Assembly: GCF_019649055.1 (NCBI RefSeq)
Contig: NW_026570226.1
Coordinates: 1,860,001 to 1,924,000 of the forward strand
Length of the DNA stretch: 64,000 nucleotides
Source of the DNA: Paramacrobiotus metropolitanus
Lineage: Eukaryota > Tardigrada > Eutardigrada > Parachela > Macrobiotidae
Direction of reading: 5' to 3'
Shown piece by piece: positions 61,301 through 64,000 of this stretch. The position numbers and the translations under genes were made by a program. The first letter of the stretch is position 1, and every line of letters starts with the position of its first letter. The notes below the pieces were generated by a model. The model was not told the DNA's origin, did no database searches, and saw nothing but the letters and a program-made list of their open reading frames with translations.

Positions 61301-64000
61301 TTGAAATCGCAACAGCAGTATAATGACGGAAATTACCACAATATTCAAGCACAGCGGTATAACCTTAAACGGTGGACCGTTTCTTCTGTGTTATTGTCAA
61401 GATGTTGTATTTTGCAGGTTTGGTAAGCGTGGTGGTTTGATGATTGATGGTGCCTCCGTGGCGGATGGTATGTCGCCCGGTCATGAGGATAAACTGGAAG
61501 TGACGCGATTTATGTATTTGGGTGGCACATCGTTCACGAGACAAGAGTATGTTTGTTTCTGCTTTTAGCAGTTTCTAAATGTACTCGAAAGTTTTTGCAA
61601 CAGTGCAACTGGGTCTTGTGACGTCAAATGTTTTGTTTTTTGCAGTGAAACAACAGCTACTGGGTTTGAAGGATGTGTGAACAGTTTGGAATTCATGGCT
61701 AAGCAAGTGAAGTTAGACGAACTGAAAGAATCGAAGGGCAGCATTCTGGGATGCCCAGAAACGGTAGGAAGTGAAATTTATTTAAACCCTACTTATAAAC
61801 AAAATAAGTGTTTAGAAGAAATTTATTTTAACTAATTTAAAACCTACACAGAAAGAAAGTATTGAAGGTTTTTAGATGTAATTCATTTTGCTTAGATCCG
61901 CCGTGGCGTCAGCTTCGAAGGCGGGGCTCCCGGTTATTTGGCCATGCCATCGGTTAGCGTCAAGGATCACTTCCACATCACCCTGAAATTCCGTACCGCC
62001 CAACCAGACGGACTCCTCTTTTTCACATCCAACGAGGATGTTTCGCAGATTCTTAGTTTATCCTTGCGGGAAGGTCGCATCGTTTTTGCCTCCGACGACG
62101 GCAAAGGTCAAACCACTTCCGTTGAAACTGAACTAACCGGCTACTGGAATGGCGAGTGGCATTACGTATCGGCCATGAAAGAAACCAATCGGTTGAAGCT
62201 GATGATTGATGATTTTGAGTCCGTGCAGAGCAATGTCGGTCGCGTGGACAATCTGGCCACATCGAAACCGTTGTTCTTCGGCGGTATCCCAGCCGGGATT
62301 GTCAAAGAGAGCGACGCTATGCCGAAAACGCGAAGCTTTGATGGATGTATTGGGGATGTCGTGATTAATGATGTAGTGCAGAATTTCGCTATCAGTCAGG
62401 ATAAACCGGGAGCGTCATTCGCTAGCTGCATGGTGGATTTCAAGCCAGGAGTGACACCACCAACGCTGCCACCACAACCTACCCAAGCAACACTGGGTAA
62501 GTGAAGAACGTTCGAAAAGCTATTATCTGAATTAAAAAGTGAAAAGGTTAGAGTTGTTATAAAACTGAAAATTTAGAGAAATTTGCAATATAAATTTTTG
62601 TAACTCAAATTCTGGTTGCATTTTATGCACGTTACATACAACATGGTTTCCAGTGGTCGTGTTCCACGATGTTGCAGTAACCTTACAGAATACGTTCGGT
62701 TTCTACAACTTAGTTCACTGAGTGCAGGAACTGTAACATATTAATTTTATGTAACATAATGTAAAATATGTCACATATTTGTAATAACTGAACATATTTC
62801 TTCAGTAACCGACTTTGATTGTTTATTAAACTGCTACCGAGAGGAATATGTAAAAAGACTATTTTTTTCATGACGCGCTTTTGCTTTTAATACCCGGTGG
62901 GTTATGTTAGGACCTTTCCATAATCAACTAGAAACCTCATCGACAACTACGACAACGATGTCAACGTCAACGGCGCTAACATCTGCTTCTACTACGCCGG
63001 TCGGCATGCCGGTGGTTATAACCGATGCTCCAGTCCATCCTCATCCTGTCACCGTTGTCACCGTCACAGCACCGGCAGTTACAGCTCCCGAGCCGGAAAC
63101 CACACCGGCTTACGCCGGTCCGGTCCTAGAACGATGTGTTTTGCCCGAAATTCCAGATGGTAACTTAGTAATTAAGCTGAACTGTACTGCATTGGACACA
63201 GTGAAAAAGATGCATCTTTTTCACTGATTTATCTGAATAACCGCACTCTGAATTTTAAGTAACGGTGCAACCATTTTTGTGTGTACTTTAGTTGGTTCCG
63301 TCACTTCTGCTGCGCTACAGTTTGGCAGTCGACCAGAATCACGACAGGAATTCTCCTCGACACCGTCCAAGTTTATGGAAGATAGCGAATTTTCTGTTGA
63401 ACTGATGACGAGGGGCTCGGATGGTGTTATTCTGTATGTTGACGATCAGAAAGCCAACCCGATTGATTTCTTAGCGCTGTACATGAAGGACGGATATCTG
63501 GTATATTCATTCAATCCGGGAGCGGGCTCGGCCATAGCTCGCAGTCGAAAAAGGTACCTTATAATACCGTGCAAAAGCATAATTATACGTTTAAAAAAAG
63601 GTCATGAACTACATTTCGTTACGCAGAATAGTTTTCTGGGGTGGTGCATATACCGGGTTATTTTCAGGTATAACGATGGTAAATGGCACAGTGTTAAAGC
63701 CGTCAAACAGAACAAAGCCGCACGACTCCTCGTGGATGATGAGGAAGTGGCATCCAGTGAGAGTCCCGGCACAACTGTATTCCTGAACACCAAGTTCCCC
63801 CTGTACTTTGGTGGAATGAATGGCAAGCGAAATGCATCGAAGAATTTGGAAAGTGTCTTGCTGCCGTTCAATGGGTGCCTGCGAAATTTACGCATGAACG
63901 GTGTACCCTTGTCGGCGCCTTCCGCCACGGTGGCTGTGACTCCTTGCAGCGAGCGCACAGAACCAGGAGCATTCTTTCCAGCCAGCGGTGGCTATATTGC
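47092..64000 (+). CDS. LanA: Laminin alpha chain, alpha-3/5 (LanA) type, 3' end outside window
   Basis: Thirty-two exons, all phase-consistent, give about 3,547 codons before the window ends inside LG5. The order is: signal peptide, LN domain, LE repeats, a large domain-IV-like segment, more LE repeats, a laminin IV type A (L4) domain, LE repeats, an alpha-helical coiled coil, three LG domains, a Thr-rich linker, LG4 and the start of LG5. LN motifs such as [23 protein letters not shown] and RIVPLEGGE, and the long domain-IV segment, place it with the alpha-3/5 class that includes insect LanA. Laminin alpha chains pair with beta and gamma chains and organise basement membranes; LG domains bind integrin, dystroglycan and heparan sulfate. 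Exon coordinates are given in the domain entries. About 150-250 residues should remain beyond the window. Confidence 0.96.
49456..51898 (+). other. LanA: First block of laminin EGF-like (LE) repeats
   Basis: Exons: 49456-49501, 49605-49723, 49800-49890, 50120-50392, 50622-50759, 50831-50968, 51039-51176, 51278-51472 and the 5' part of 51530-52482. Roughly eleven eight-cysteine repeats with CDC or CNC starts and CDQC..GYY..P.C ends. Several exons are exactly 138 nt with phase 1 at both ends, so single-repeat exons could be gained or lost without breaking the frame. One repeat (50831-50968) lacks its last cysteine pair. Confidence 0.9.
51899..54540 (+). other. LanA: Laminin alpha-3/5-type domain IV segment
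   Basis: Exons: the rest of 51530-52482, then 52785-53324 and 54013-54633. It begins [19 protein letters not shown] and WRGYAVM, and includes [49 protein letters not shown] and CADRYFDID. These match the long domain between LE blocks of alpha-5 and insect alpha chains. It is probably a globular beta-sandwich region; its function is less clear than that of LN or LG. Confidence 0.85.
54541..55500 (+). other. LanA: Second block of LE repeats
   Basis: Exons: the end of 54013-54633, then 54771-55066 and the 5' part of 55280-55980. Repeats run from [14 protein letters not shown] to [14 protein letters not shown], where the L4 domain is inserted into the last LE motif, as in other alpha chains. Confidence 0.88.
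55501..55980 (+). other. LanA: Laminin IV type A (L4) domain
   Basis: The 3' part of exon 55280-55980. Motifs include [53 protein letters not shown] and LLTLNYASI, the usual L4 pattern between two halves of an LE repeat. Confidence 0.92.
56232..57670 (+). other. LanA: Third block of LE repeats before the coiled coil
   Basis: Exons: 56232-56708, 56872-57271 and the 5' part of 57468-58230. The block opens with [18 protein letters not shown] after L4 and ends with [17 protein letters not shown], next to the start of the helical domain. Confidence 0.9.
57671..59974 (+). other. LanA: Coiled-coil (domains I/II) of the laminin alpha chain
   Basis: Exons: the rest of 57468-58230, then 58446-59123 and 59320-59754. 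The sequence is cysteine-poor after the initial pair (CEDQYC), rich in Ala, Leu, Lys, Glu, Gln and Asn, and helical in character. This is where alpha, beta and gamma chains wind together. The coil ends before the LG domains at 59975. Confidence 0.88.
59975..62496 (+). other. LanA: Laminin LG1-LG3 domains
   Basis: Exons: 59975-60169, 60293-60426, 60639-61128, 61226-61356, 61418-61546, 61646-61763, 61896-62496. Motifs such as [41 protein letters not shown] and FAGYIEQV mark LG folds. An RRVKR sequence (60137-60151) in LG1 fits a furin site. LG3 ends with [12 protein letters not shown] and passes into a proline-rich tail. Confidence 0.9.
62911..64000 (+). other. LanA: Thr-rich LG3-LG4 linker, LG4 and start of LG5 (truncated by window)
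   Basis: Exons: 62911-63159, 63292-63553, 63668 onward. The linker is Thr/Ser/Pro-rich. The first exon could also start at 62932, since TTAG and CTAG acceptors keep the same frame. LG4 begins near [10 protein letters not shown] and includes FFGG-like YFGGMNGK and [12 protein letters not shown]5 starts around [12 protein letters not shown] when the sequence stops at 64000, in the middle of a codon. Confidence 0.85.

Overview
The window is a piece of an invertebrate animal nuclear genome. The genes are split by many GT-AG introns, coding exons are GC-rich against AT-rich introns and spacers, and several families are typically animal: an ecdysone receptor, a laminin alpha chain, chymotrypsin-fold serine proteases, an alpha-1,3-fucosyltransferase and a metazoan-type UDP-galactose 4-epimerase. 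An ecdysone receptor points to Ecdysozoa. Tardigrade or arthropod both fit, and I cannot decide between them from the sequence. Exon models below were built by hand from splice signals, reading-frame phase and family motifs; each complete model adds up to a whole number of codons.

Positions 1-24,677 (+) are dominated by the ecdysone receptor gene. Two separate N-terminal coding segments (12,939-14,068 and about 19,219-19,516) both end in phase 1 and can join the same DNA-binding-domain exon at 22,424, which suggests two isoforms with different A/B domains. The first 12.9 kb holds no recognisable gene, but it carries a 562-bp non-autonomous hAT-like transposon (2,743-3,304) with 17-bp terminal inverted repeats and an 8-bp target duplication. 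From 24,678 to 29,901 is a spacer with an AT-rich tract and a five-copy tandem array with an 88-89 bp period.

Positions 29,902-42,482 are gene-dense: serine protease 1 (+), an RRM plus RING protein (-), mitochondrial ribosomal protein mL41 (+), a GT10 fucosyltransferase (-) and serine protease 2 (+). The two proteases share three intron positions and an unusual Glu-Pro at chymotrypsin positions 189-190. Protease 2 carries a Thr-rich, mucin-like insert of more than 300 residues inside the catalytic domain.

Positions 43,411-46,364 (+) encode UDP-galactose 4-epimerase. From 47,092 to the end of the window (+) lies a laminin alpha chain of the alpha-3/5 (LanA) type: 32 exons and about 3,547 codons, running off the edge within LG5. 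Epimerase and fucosyltransferase both feed glycan synthesis, and the laminin and the mucin-like protease are likely glycosylated secreted products, but no operon-like or functional clustering is implied.
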